From contig NZ_KQ948656.1 in NCBI RefSeq assembly GCF_001514145.1, forward strand, positions 124,001-188,000: a stretch of DNA of 64,000 bases. The letters run 5' to 3'. The position numbers and the translations under genes were made by a program. This stretch comes from Streptomyces canus. GTDB taxonomy: Bacteria > Actinomycetota > Actinomycetes > Streptomycetales > Streptomycetaceae. The notes beneath the pieces were generated by a model. That model made no database searches. It was not told the DNA's origin and was given only the letters and a program-made list of their open reading frames with translations. Shown piece after piece: positions 30,340 to 38,532 of this stretch (positions within the stretch are counted from its first letter, which is position 1; every line of letters begins with the position of its first letter).

Positions 30340-30354
30340 GGATGCCAGTCATCC
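30340..30354. promoter_or_regulatory. Inverted repeat in the LysR/catabolic-operon intergenic region
   Basis: GGATG-CCAGT-CATCC, two perfect 5-bp arms around a 5-bp spacer, lies between the divergent LysR regulator and the FAH-family gene. Position and symmetry suit a LysR-type operator, although its exact role is unproven. Confidence 0.45.
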
Positions 30355-30398
30355 GTCCGACTTATAGTGCCGACGCCTTCGCACGCTGGAGTGCCGCC

Positions 30399-31358
30399 GT
30401 GAACCTGGCAAGCCTTGATCTCAATCTGGTCGTCGCCCTGCGCGCCCTGCTGGAGGAACGCAACGTCACCAGGGCCGGCCGGCGCATCGGTCTGAGCCAG
30501 CCGGCGATGAGCAGCGCGCTCGCCCGGCTGCGCCGGCACTTCGACGACGACCTGCTCGACCGCGTCGGCGGCCACTACGAGCTGACGGCCCTCGGCCAGG
30601 TCCTGCTCGACCGCACCTCCACCGTCTGCGACCTGCTGGAACGCCTCTTCACCAGCCAGGCCGACTTCGAGCCGGCGACGGAGTCCCGCGAATTCTCCCT
30701 GGGCGTCAGCGACTACTCGGTGGCCGTCTTCGGGGCCGAGCTCACCCGGATCCTCGACCGTGAGGCGCCCGGCATCCGCATGCGCTTCGTCCAGATTCCG
30801 CCCGGCATCACCGAGGTGGCCGGTGCCGTGCTGAGCACCCTGGACGGCGTGATCATGCCGCACGGCATCATCAGCGACTTCTCCGTCACCGAGCTGTACG
30901 AGGACGGCTGGGTCTTCCTCGTCGCCGAGGACAACCCCGAGGTGGGTGACCGTCTCTCCCTCGACGACCTGGCGCGGCTGCCGTGGGTGACATACCTGCG
31001 CGCCTACGACACCCCGGCGGTCCGCCAGCTCGGCATGCTCGGCATCGAACCGCGGGTGAGCGTCTCCGTCGACAGCTTCACGGTGCTGCCCTTCCTGATC
31101 GCCGGCACCCACCGGATCGCCCTGGTCCCGGCACTCCTCGCCGAACGCCTGCGCGGCACCGCCCCGGTACGGATCATGACGCCGCCCTACGAGCCCGTCC
31201 CCCTGCGGGAGGCGCTGTGGTGGCACCCGGTCCACACCCACGACGCGGGGCACATCTGGCTGCGGGACACGGCGACCCGCGTGGCGTCGGCCATGCAGCC
31301 CCGCCCCATCCGTGGCACGGATGGCGAGGATCCGGCACATCGATCACGCGAGGGGTAG
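30399..31358 (+). CDS. LysR-family transcriptional regulator of the catabolic operon
   Basis: A 319-residue LysR-type regulator of the NodD/LinR-like branch. GTG 30399 (VNLASLDLNLVVALRALLEE) is preferred over ATG 30342 because it has a GGAG site with correct spacing and starts at the usual family position. The helix-turn-helix is NVTRAGRRIGLSQPAMSSAL followed by ALARLRRHFDDDLLDR. The effector-binding domain follows, with LGVSDYSVAVFGAEL and PFLIAGTHRIALVPALLAER. It is divergent from the twelve-gene operon and probably activates it in response to a pathway compound. The MFS gene follows on the same strand. Confidence 0.9.
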   Translation: MNLASLDLNLVVALRALLEERNVTRAGRRIGLSQPAMSSALARLRRHFDDDLLDRVGGHYELTALGQVLLDRTSTVCDLLERLFTSQADFEPATESREFSLGVSDYSVAVFGAELTRILDREAPGIRMRFVQIPPGITEVAGAVLSTLDGVIMPHGIISDFSVTELYEDGWVFLVAEDNPEVGDRLSLDDLARLPWVTYLRAYDTPAVRQLGMLGIEPRVSVSVDSFTVLPFLIAGTHRIALVPALLAERLRGTAPVRIMTPPYEPVPLREALWWHPVHTHDAGHIWLRDTATRVASAMQPRPIRGTDGEDPAHRSREG

Positions 31359-31505
31359 TCGCCGGGAGCGGCCTGGCTCATAGTCGGGGCAGTCCCCGAC
31401 GCCCGCTGTCCCGGGCGCGTCCCCTCCGGTGCGCCGGTGCCCCGCTGTGTGGCCAAGCCGCAGCGGTTCTGCGCCGCACCCCTGCCACCACCCGTGGAGT
31501 TCGGC

Positions 31506-32711
31506 ATGTCCAGACCCGTTTCCCCACCCGCGCCCGCCGACAGCCTCCGCCCGAGTACCGAGAGCGCGGGGCCGCTGCGCGCCGTGCTCCTGATGGCGGG
31601 CAGCTGTCTGCCGGTGCTGGGCGCCGTCCTTCTCGCGCCGGTCCTGCCGAAGATGCAGGACCACTTCGCGACCGTGCCCGGAGTGAAGACCCTCGTCCCG
31701 GTCGTCCTGACCGTCCCCGCACTCGCGCTCGCCCTGCTCGCCCCTTTCGCGGGCGTCATCGTGGACCGCCTCGGCCGGGTACGGCTGCTGGTCGTGGCGA
31801 CGCTTCTGTACGCGCTGCTCGGCAGCGCCCCGCTGTGGCTGGACTCGCTCGGCGCCATCGTGATCAGCCGGGTGCTGGTCGGCATCGCGGAAGCGGCCAT
31901 CATGACCTGCTGCACCACGTTGATCGGCGACTACTACAGCGGTCGGACACGGGAACGCTACCTGGCCCTGCAGACCATGTGCGCCTCCATCTCCGCCACC
32001 GCGTTCTTCGTCATCGGCGGCGCCCTCGGCTCGGCGGGCTGGCGCGCACCCTTCTGGATCTACGCCGTGGGCCTGCTGCTGGCCCCCGCCATGGCGCTCA
32101 CCCTGTCCAAGCCCCGACCGGCCCGCGCCGCGGAAACCGAAGAACTCGCGGGCGAGAGAAGGCCGTTCCCCGTGCGCCTGCTGGCGGGCATCTGCGCGCT
32201 CACCGTGTTCGGCGCGATGGTCTTCTACACGGTGCCCGTCGAGATGTCCTATCTGCTCGACGACCTGGGCGTGGAGTCCACCGGCGTCATCGGCCTGGCC
32301 ACCGCGGTCGCCAGCGCCGCCACCGTGGTCGGTTCCATCGCCTTCACCAGACTGCCCGGCAGCCCGGACCGTAGGCTGCCCCTGGTGTTCGCCCTGTGCG
32401 CGGCCGGTTTCGTGGTGATCGCCCTGGCGAACAGCCCGGTGATCGTGATCGTCGGTGCGGTGCTCAACTGCCTCGGCACCGGCATGCTGTTGCCCTCGCT
32501 GCTGACCATCGCGATGTCCAGGCTCAGCTACGCCGACCGGGGCCGCGGCACCGGTCTGTGGACGGCCGCCTTCTTCGCGGGCGAGTTCATCTGCCCGCTC
32601 GTCCTGATCGGCCTGGAATCGGCCACCGGCAGCATGGCCCACGCCGTCGGCCTCCTCGGTCTCGCCTCGGCGCTGGTCGCCGGAGGGCTGCTGCTCGGGC
32701 GTCGCCGGTAA
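31506..32711 (+). CDS. Major facilitator superfamily transporter
   Basis: A 401-residue MFS carrier with about 12 hydrophobic helices; ATG 31506 (MSRPVSPPAPADSLRPSTES) follows a GGAG site. The MFS loop 2-3 signature is present as GVIVDRLGRVRLLVVATLLY. The central cytoplasmic loop carries LSKPRPARAAETEELAGERR. It is co-oriented with and 148 bp behind the LysR gene, so uptake of the substrate of the adjacent catabolic operon is likely, though efflux cannot be excluded. Confidence 0.87.
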   Translation: MSRPVSPPAPADSLRPSTESAGPLRAVLLMAGSCLPVLGAVLLAPVLPKMQDHFATVPGVKTLVPVVLTVPALALALLAPFAGVIVDRLGRVRLLVVATLLYALLGSAPLWLDSLGAIVISRVLVGIAEAAIMTCCTTLIGDYYSGRTRERYLALQTMCASISATAFFVIGGALGSAGWRAPFWIYAVGLLLAPAMALTLSKPRPARAAETEELAGERRPFPVRLLAGICALTVFGAMVFYTVPVEMSYLLDDLGVESTGVIGLATAVASAATVVGSIAFTRLPGSPDRRLPLVFALCAAGFVVIALANSPVIVIVGAVLNCLGTGMLLPSLLTIAMSRLSYADRGRGTGLWTAAFFAGEFICPLVLIGLESATGSMAHAVGLLGLASALVAGGLLLGRRR

Positions 32712-33157
32712 CTGTTGTTCGGTCTCCGAAGGGATCCGGCGGGCCCACGCCGCCCACCATCGCCGCGCCGCTCTGCAGCTCGAGTCACTCGCTGCTCAGC
32801 CTCGCATTCCGGCGCGGCGGCCTGGACACCTGCCGGAAGCCCGCATCGCCGAGACGGCCTACGCCGTGCCCTCCTACAGGCGCCCGAATCGACGTCGGTG
32901 AAATTCCGGCGCGACACTCTCAGGTGTCTTGCACACCTTGGTCGGATCCCCGGCGGCGCGCAGGTTCGGTCATAGACCCGTCCGGGTCGGCGAGCAGGGC
33001 TCCGACCGGCGCACACAGTGCCGGCGTGCCGTTCCCGGCGGCTCCGGGCCGGCGGGGACATCTTCATGCCCAGGACCGGGCCGACATGGTCGAGGCCGAC
33101 CTCGGAAACCAGCCTCTGGACGCCGACTGCCCAGAGGGCACCACGGCCGCCACCGAG
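32712..33157. other. 450-bp interval without a supported gene
   Basis: Open frames exist but none has a recognisable domain or a ribosome site. The stretch lies between the intact MFS gene and two fused pseudogene fragments, and probably consists of eroded sequence. Confidence 0.4.
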
Positions 33158-33658
33158 ATGGTGCTGCCGGGCAAGGTCGCCCCGAGCGGCCTGCAACTGG
33201 TGCGGCGGGCGCTGACGGCACTCGAGGCCGGCCAGGCGCTGGTGCGGGTCGAGTCGAGTCGAGTCGACAGCGGTGTCCTTGCGGAGACCGCGATGCGCCG
33301 GTTCCGCTACTACGGCCAGCTCGCGTTCCCGTTCGTGCCCGGATACGACCTCGTCGGCGTCGTCGACGCCGTTGACCCCGGCGTGGACCGCACCCTCGTC
33401 GGCCGCCGGGTCGCCGCGCTGACCAAGACCGGCCGCTGGGCCACGGCCGCACTGCTGGCCGGCGCCGACCTGGTCGAGGTCCCCGACGGAATCGACCCGG
33501 ACGAGGCGGAGACGCTGATCGTCAACGGTCTGACCGCATACCTCTACCACCGCTTCCCCGACGGCAAGCCCGCCATGGCGGCGGCCGTGCTCACGAGCCT
33601 TCGGGGCGCCGGAGGACATCAGGGCCCATGCCACCCGGCTCGCTCGAACCTGGCTTGA
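33158..33658 (+). pseudogene. Truncated medium-chain dehydrogenase/quinone reductase
   Basis: From ATG 33158 (MVLPGKVAPSGLQLVRRALT) the frame gives the N-terminal catalytic domain of a zinc-free MDR enzyme: LVRVESSRVDSGVLAETAMR, FPFVPGYDLVGVVDAVDPGV and VNGLTAYLYHR. Homology ends around 33580, just before the NAD-binding Rossmann domain, and the rest of the frame is unrelated. A deletion appears to have joined it to the glycosyltransferase remnant that follows. Confidence 0.7.
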
Positions 33659-33689
33659 GGCCATGGTCGACGCAGCCGCCCGGGCGACG

Positions 33690-34030
33690 CCGGCGAACGC
33701 GCGGGTCTCCGAGTACATCCCGTTCGACGTCCTGCTGCCGAAAGCCGACGCGTACATCAACAGTGGCGCCGGCTGGCATCCACCAGGCGTTCGCCGCCGG
33801 CGTGCCGGTCACCGCCGCCGGAGTCACCGAGGACAAGCCCGCGAACCTCGCACGGCTCGCCCACCCAGGCCTCGGGATCGACCTGCAGACCGCCACCCCC
33901 GCCCCCGAAGCCCTGGTTGCCGCCACGGAACGGCTCCTCAAGAACACCGAGATACGCGACAACGTGCAGCGGCTTCGGAGTTCGTCCGGGATTTCCCCAT
34001 CCTCGCGAACACGGCCACGATGGGCTACTT
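33690..34030 (+). pseudogene. Macrolide-type glycosyltransferase C-terminal remnant
   Basis: The frame reads ANARVSEYIPFDVLLPKADA, then a one-base shift near 33775 moves to GIHQAFAAGVPVTAAGVTED, continuing KPANLARLAHPGLGIDLQTA and ERLLKNTEIRDNVQRL. This is the UDP/dTDP-sugar-binding C-terminal domain of MGT-type (GT1) glycosyltransferases. The N-terminal half and the conserved glycine-rich HGG motif are damaged or missing. Confidence 0.75.
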
Positions 34031-34093
34031 GGCGGAATCGACTGATCCCTACCGCAGGCAGCCCAGGCCCAGCGCAAGCACCCCTGAACAGCG

Positions 34094-34462
34094 TCACTGA
34101 GCCGGGATCGGCTGGGTGAGGTTCAACGGGTTGCCGTCGGGATCCTGGATGTGAGCGACGCGCTGTCCCCACGGCATGTCGTTGGGGCCGCCGCGGACCG
34201 AGCCGCCCAGCGCCGTCACCCGGCCGAGCGTCTCATCGACGTTGTCGACACCGATGCTGAGCAAGATCCGCGGCGCCTCCCGGTCCCCCAGGGTCGCCTT
34301 GGCCACCAGCCCGAGGTCGGTGTCGCCGATGCGCAGTCCGAGGTAGAAGACCGGGCCTTCCTCCGGCACGCGGAAGATCTCTTCGGCGCCGAACAATTTC
34401 GTATAGAAGCCGAGCAGGACGTCGTGGTCGGCAGTCAAGATCACTGGCTGGATGGTCGACAT
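34094..34462 (-). CDS. Glyoxalase/bleomycin-resistance (VOC) family protein
   Basis: A 122-residue single-module VOC protein starting ATG 34462 (MSTIQPVILTADHDVLLGFY). It has the family turns GFYTKLFGAEEIFRVPEEGP and AHIQDPDGNPLNLTQPIPA. Such proteins are metal-dependent isomerases or drug-binding resistance proteins; no substrate can be given. It stands alone between pseudogene debris and an IS remnant. Confidence 0.82.
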   Translation of the reverse strand: MSTIQPVILTADHDVLLGFYTKLFGAEEIFRVPEEGPVFYLGLRIGDTDLGLVAKATLGDREAPRILLSIGVDNVDETLGRVTALGGSVRGGPNDMPWGQRVAHIQDPDGNPLNLTQPIPAQ

Positions 34463-35121
34463 GGCGCTCCTGTCGAAACGGTCGTGTTGCTGGGTAGACC
34501 GTCGGAGGACGGTGAACTCATCGCCAAACCGCCGTACCAGACGATCTACATCACAGACAGCCGCCCACGACCAGCACGAGCACCCGAAACGAGGTCAGGC
34601 CACCCCGCTGACAGCCACTTCAAGATGGCGGAGCTTCCACGGGACAAGTCGGGTGGCACAAGGTCACTCTTCCGTCTGGTCGTTGCCGTCGTCGCGCCAG
34701 GTGTGGAGGTAGTCCGTCACCGCGCCGGACGGCGGGAAGTCGGGCGGGAGCATGTCCCTCTCACCGCACGCCGAGCACGGTGGGAGCGCAACCCCACGTG
34801 AGGCTTCGCCAGCGATTGGACACCAGCCGGCAACTGGTTCGCGGAGCACTCCCCGCCTGCACGGCGGCGGCACAGGCTGATGTCGCGGCGGCTGTCTGCA
34901 TGACCAGGATGTAGCGCAGCCCAACCGGACAGCGCGCCACCCCACCTGGCCCAACAGCACAAGGACGCAGTAGAACAATCCCCCACGAAGCCGGTAGGGA
35001 CATCGCCCTGGTCATGTTCCCGGGGCGGCCTCCCACACCGAAGCTCGAGGACGCCCGCACGGATTCTCACGCTCGGCTGCACTCCCGTCCGAGCGTGACG
35101 AGACGTGCGCCCGGGAACGGG
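34463..35121. other. 660-bp interval holding an IS5-type transposase fragment
   Basis: The only recognisable piece is a minus-strand fragment near 34667-34780 reading MLPPDFPPSGAVTDYLHTWR and then DDGND, which resembles the N-terminal LPPDFPPW..V..YF..WRDDG region of IS5-family transposases. The rest of the interval shows no gene. Confidence 0.4.
34667..34780 (-). pseudogene. IS5-family transposase N-terminal fragment
   Basis: About 35 codons resemble the RLLPHDFPP...YF..WRDDG block of IS5/IS1647-type transposases. No DDE catalytic core and no inverted repeats are visible, so this is a small relic. Confidence 0.45.
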
Positions 35122-35574
35122 CTATGCACCGTCGTTGCCCTTCCGCAGGGAATGGATCATGCTCTGCAGGCTCCGGAACGCGTCCGACTGTTCGGTCTCG
35201 GTCATGCCGGCCAGCATTCTGACCTCGACGGACCGGACCGCTACGGTCGCCTTCTCGAGGCTCCGTCGTCCGCGAGGCGTGAGCCGCGTGGGAAGAACCT
35301 TTCCGACGGGTGCCTCGGCAGGCCTGGTGACGTAGCCCTCTCGTTCCAGTGCCTGGAGCAGCACGTTCATCGACTGCCGTGTCACGAACGCGCCCCGTGC
35401 GAGCTCGGAGTTCGACAAGCCCGGTCGTTGAGCCAGCAGTTCGAGGCAGGAGTAGCGCGTCACGTTCATCCCGAGCGGCCGCAGCACCTCCTCCATGGCC
35501 GCGCGGAGCGCGCTCGACGCCTCTTTCAGCAGGTAGCCCAGTGACGTCTCAAGGTCGACACCGTCTTGATTCAT
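35122..35574 (-). CDS. MarR-family transcriptional regulator
   Basis: A 150-residue winged-helix regulator with ATG 35574 (MNQDGVDLETSLGYLLKEAS). The helix-turn-helix and wing are LSNSELARGAFVTRQSMNVL and LEREGYVTRPAEAPVGKVLP. It is divergent from a VOC-family gene, and two matching palindromes fill the 63-bp gap; one overlaps its own start codon. It therefore probably represses itself and the VOC gene and is released by a small ligand. Confidence 0.9.
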   Translation of the reverse strand: MNQDGVDLETSLGYLLKEASSALRAAMEEVLRPLGMNVTRYSCLELLAQRPGLSNSELARGAFVTRQSMNVLLQALEREGYVTRPAEAPVGKVLPTRLTPRGRRSLEKATVAVRSVEVRMLAGMTETEQSDAFRSLQSMIHSLRKGNDGA

Positions 35575-35618
35575 GTCAGCATTCTGACATAGGTTGACCT
35601 GTGTCAGAAAGCTGACAC
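35573..35618. promoter_or_regulatory. Twin MarR operators (TGTCAG-N4-CTGACA)
   Basis: ATGTCAG-CATT-CTGACAT (35573-35590) and GTGTCAG-AAAG-CTGACAC (35601-35618) are two perfect 18-bp palindromes of the same type, centred 28 bp apart, between the MarR gene and the divergent VOC gene. The first covers the MarR start codon. Confidence 0.82.
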
Positions 35619-35637
35619 GAAGAGAAGGAGCATCGCC

Positions 35638-36006
35638 ATGCCCGCCACCGGTCCCGACTTCATCTCGCTCCAAGCGCGCGACCTCGACGCTTCGCAGGCG
35701 TTCTACGAGCAGTACCTGGGCCTCGTCCGCTCGCCGGCCGGACCTCCGCACGCCGTCGTCTTCGAGACGAAGCCGATCGCGTTCGCACTCCGCGACGTCA
35801 TTCCCGGCACCGACCTCGCATCCGTCGCTCAGCCCGGTATCGGTGTCGCGATCTGGCTCCACGCCAGCGACGTGCAGGCCATCCACGACGCGCTCGTCGC
35901 CGACGGTCACACCATCGTCTCCGCACCGATCGACGGCCCCTTCGGTCGGACCTTCACCTTCGCCGACCCCGACGGCTACCAGGTCACACTCCACGACCGC
36001 GCCTGA
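35638..36006 (+). CDS. VOC-family protein controlled by the divergent MarR
   Basis: A 122-residue VOC protein starting ATG 35638 (MPATGPDFISLQARDLDASQ) after AGAAGGAG. The module has FYEQYLGLVRSPAGPPHAVV and the C-terminal FTFADPDGYQVTLHDRA. These proteins often bind toxic electrophiles or antibiotics; the MarR control supports an inducible detoxification role. The substrate is unknown. Confidence 0.87.
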   Translation: MPATGPDFISLQARDLDASQAFYEQYLGLVRSPAGPPHAVVFETKPIAFALRDVIPGTDLASVAQPGIGVAIWLHASDVQAIHDALVADGHTIVSAPIDGPFGRTFTFADPDGYQVTLHDRA

Positions 36007-36124
36007 ATCGCGGTCGCGGTTAAGGCTTGAGAGGGGGGTGGGTGGATGGAGTTGTCGGCATACACCCCAAGTGCTCAGCCGCGTACAGGCGCCAGGACAG
36101 TAGATCGGCGGCGCCGGAAACTGT

Positions 36125-36880
36125 GTGACAAAGCCTCAAACCTTTGGCACGATCGCTCAGTTGCCCTGCCCCCGATTCTGGAGGAACGCCACGGCCGTCG
36201 ATTACGAGCTCGCTCCGGCCTGGTTGGCGTGGTCTGCCGTCGATCCCGACCGCATTGCCTTCGACTGGGACGATGAGGAGGGCTCTCAGCTCGCCGCAGT
36301 GATCGCCTCGATGATTCCTCCTGCCGGTGCCGAGTGGGAAGAGAGACATCGCTTCACCACCGAGGTCACAGCACTTCTCGCAGCCCGTTACGGCCGATGG
36401 ACCTGCGGATGGCACTGGGCGGTCGGCGAGGGCGGCGGCGGTGGCGTCGTCACCAGCTGGTGCTGCGACTCCCATTCCGTGGGCGAGCCCGAAGCGACAG
36501 CCGCCAAGGTGGTCGCGTCACTGCTGGAGTGGCGCGACTGGCTGGAGGAGCTGGCCGAGCGGTTCGCGCAGTTGGCGCCGCCCGCCGGGGCGGATGCCGA
36601 GGAACGCAGCTGGCACCTGGAACGGGCGACCACCCGGCTGGTGACGGTGGTCGTGGACCGCACGGGCGCCGAATGCGGCTGGTACGGGCTCTGCCGCACG
36701 GTGCTGACATGGTTCCTCTCGTCCACGGGCATGGGGCCCGAGGCCGCAAAGGACGCGGTCGACGCCGCGATTGGTGGACGGTTCATGAGCTGGACGACAC
36801 CGTCGCGGACCTTGGTCGACGCGGTCGGAGAGGATCTTGCCGTAGGCCTGACCGGAGAGCAGCCTTACCGTGACCGCTGA
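36125..36880 (+). CDS. Hypothetical protein coupled to a Fic protein
   Basis: A 251-residue protein I do not recognise. GTG 36125 is the most upstream usable start; its ribosome site is poor, so the true start may lie further in. The protein is acidic and rich in tryptophan (YELAPAWLAWSAVDPDRIAF, RYGRWTCGWHWAVGEGGGGG, LLEWRDWLEELAERFAQLAP) and has no membrane segment. Its stop overlaps the Fic start by 11 bp, indicating coupled translation. It could be a partner, substrate or antagonist of the Fic enzyme, but is much larger than known class I Fic antitoxins. Confidence 0.65.
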   Translation: MTKPQTFGTIAQLPCPRFWRNATAVDYELAPAWLAWSAVDPDRIAFDWDDEEGSQLAAVIASMIPPAGAEWEERHRFTTEVTALLAARYGRWTCGWHWAVGEGGGGGVVTSWCCDSHSVGEPEATAAKVVASLLEWRDWLEELAERFAQLAPPAGADAEERSWHLERATTRLVTVVVDRTGAECGWYGLCRTVLTWFLSSTGMGPEAAKDAVDAAIGGRFMSWTTPSRTLVDAVGEDLAVGLTGEQPYRDR

Positions 36881-37505
36881 CGCCTTGGCTGCCTGGTGCC
36901 ATGTCAGGAACCAGATCGACTGGGCCTTCACGGTCGGTGAGACGCCGGCCCCGGTTGAGGCGGCCGTGGACGGCTTCGGCATCTGGTGCGATGCGGGGAA
37001 CCGTACCTCGGATCCTGCTCGAGGCGACCGATTGCTCACGGCGCTGGCTCAGTCGCGCGCAGACGCATCTCGTCAGCGCCCCCTCACCTGTGCGCTTCTG
37101 GCGGAATGGCAGCGGTTTGTTCTTGGCCTGCCTGAGGTTGCGTTCCGACAAGGCGATGCTTTGGCCAAGCGTGGCCGGGAACGGTACGCACTTACGCCGC
37201 ACACCCAGCGGGACTTCGAACACTGTCTGCGCGAGAGCGCTGACCCGAGAGTCCCGCCGGCCTCCCGTGCGGCCAGGGCCTACCTGGACGTGGCCTTGTT
37301 TCACCCCTTCCCTGATGGCAACGCCCGCCTTGCCATGCTCACCCTCGCCTATGTCCTGGAGTTGGAGGGAGTTCGGCTGGATCAGGCCGGCCCTCTGCAG
37401 ACCACCCGTTACGCGGACGACGCCGCCGGCGCGGCAGACCTGGCTGCCCTGGTCTCCGTCCTCATCCGCTCGACCCATCGCCGGGCGACCACAGCCGGTC
37501 ACTGA
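36870..37505 (+). CDS. Fic-domain protein (AMP/phosphate transferase)
   Basis: A 211-residue protein starting GTG 36870. The Fic active-site motif is H145-PFPDG-N151-A-R153 in LFHPFPDGNARLAML, with the catalytic His and the phosphate-binding Asn and Arg in place; an Ala replaces the Gly usually found between Asn and Arg. Fic enzymes transfer AMP or other phosphate groups to target proteins, often as toxins. No S/TxxxE(G/N) inhibitory helix is obvious in the protein. It is translated with the upstream 251-residue protein, the obvious candidate for control. Confidence 0.82.
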   Translation: MTADALAAWCHVRNQIDWAFTVGETPAPVEAAVDGFGIWCDAGNRTSDPARGDRLLTALAQSRADASRQRPLTCALLAEWQRFVLGLPEVAFRQGDALAKRGRERYALTPHTQRDFEHCLRESADPRVPPASRAARAYLDVALFHPFPDGNARLAMLTLAYVLELEGVRLDQAGPLQTTRYADDAAGAADLAALVSVLIRSTHRRATTAGH

Positions 37506-37785
37506 GAGCGCAACCGCCCCTCAGGTTCTCTTGGTCAGTCGGGCCAGGATTTGAGCACGTGAGTCCATACGCGGCTGAGCACGTTGAGGTGTACGCCGAC
37601 AGGAACATGGCGTCGAGGCCGACCGGTCGTGGTTCAGCGCGGTATCGGCCGGGCATCCGATCTCAGCCCGGCCGGTGCTCCCAGCGGCGGTCGGTGCGGG
37701 TCAGTTCGGGGTGCCAGTAAGAACTGTGTCACCAGCCGCAAACGGCGAGGGTCAGTGATGTTCAGGGCGTCGTGGCAGTGGTCTT

Positions 37786-37824
37786 GGCCCCGTAGTCCTA
37801 GCTCGGACACCAGGGAACAAGTAA
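37786..37824 (+). repeat. Terminal inverted repeat of the older Tn3-like element
   Basis: Starts GGCCCCGTAGTCCTAGCTCG and matches the left end of the inner transposon (38433) at 25 of the first 28 positions, in the same orientation. It lies just beyond the 3' end of the interrupted resolvase gene, exactly as the right end of the inner element lies beyond its own resolvase gene. The other end of this older element was not found. The stretch between the Fic gene and this repeat shows no gene. Confidence 0.65.
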
Positions 37825-37838
37825 CCCGCCGGTGGCTT

Positions 37839-38427
37839 TCAGGGCTTTACCGTGACGGTCTTCTTCGGCTGGCGGGGGACGGTCTTGGTCTTGTCGAGGT
37901 GCCCGTACACCGTCGACCGGGGGACGCCGAACATGTCGGCGATCTGCTGGACGGTCTTCTCCCGCTCGTCGTAGAGCCGTTGGGCAAGCGCGGCCTGGTC
38001 CGCTGTGAGCTTCGGCCGACGCCCACCGACCCGCCCCCGGGCCCGCACGGAGGCGAGCCCGTCGTTCGTGTTCGCCACGATCAGCTCCCGCTGGAGCTCA
38101 GCGAGTACGGACAGCATCCCGAACATCGCCCGGCCCTCCATGGTGGCGGTGTCGATGCCCTGCTCAATGACGTGCAGCCCGATACTCCGCTCGCGCAGCT
38201 CGGCGCCGAGGGTCACCAGGTGCAGCACCGAGCGGGAGAGCCGGTCGAGCCGGGTCACCTTCAACGTGTCGCCCTCACGCAGCAGCTGCATGACGAGATC
38301 CAGCATCGGGCGGGACGCTTTCGCGCCGCTGGCGACATCGACGTGGATGTTGTCGCGGTCGACGCCATGGCGGAGTAGTGCGTCGATCTGATGATCGGGG
38401 TTCTGGTCGGCCGTCGATGTGCGGCAG
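37839..38427 (-). pseudogene. tnpR: Serine resolvase of the older element, 3' part (interrupted gene)
   Basis: The frame reads CRTSTADQNPDHQIDALLRH, through KVTRLDRLSRSVLHLVTLGA and the C-terminal helix-turn-helix VQQIADMFGVPRSTVYGHLD to a stop at 37839. The catalytic Ser is in CRTSTADQ. The first codons are missing here: they lie 5.4 kb away at 43869-43856 on the same strand (MLIG plus two bases). Joining both parts across one TAGCC copy gives an uninterrupted 200-residue resolvase of 201 codons. The gene was therefore intact when the inner transposon landed in its fifth codon. Confidence 0.9.
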
Positions 38428-38432
38428 TAGCC

Positions 38433-38471
38433 GGCCCCGGAGTCCTAGCTCAGATACCAGCCGCAAAGTAG
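38433..38471 (+). repeat. Left terminal inverted repeat of the inner transposon
   Basis: Begins GGCCCCGGAGTCCTAGCTCA and ends ACCAGCCGCAAAGTAG. Preceded directly by target duplication TAGCC. Confidence 0.88.
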
Positions 38472-38532
38472 GTCTCGGGTAGCCGGACGTGCCCCGTTTC
38501 CCGGTCCTGGGCGTCGTCGTTGGTCTGATCGA

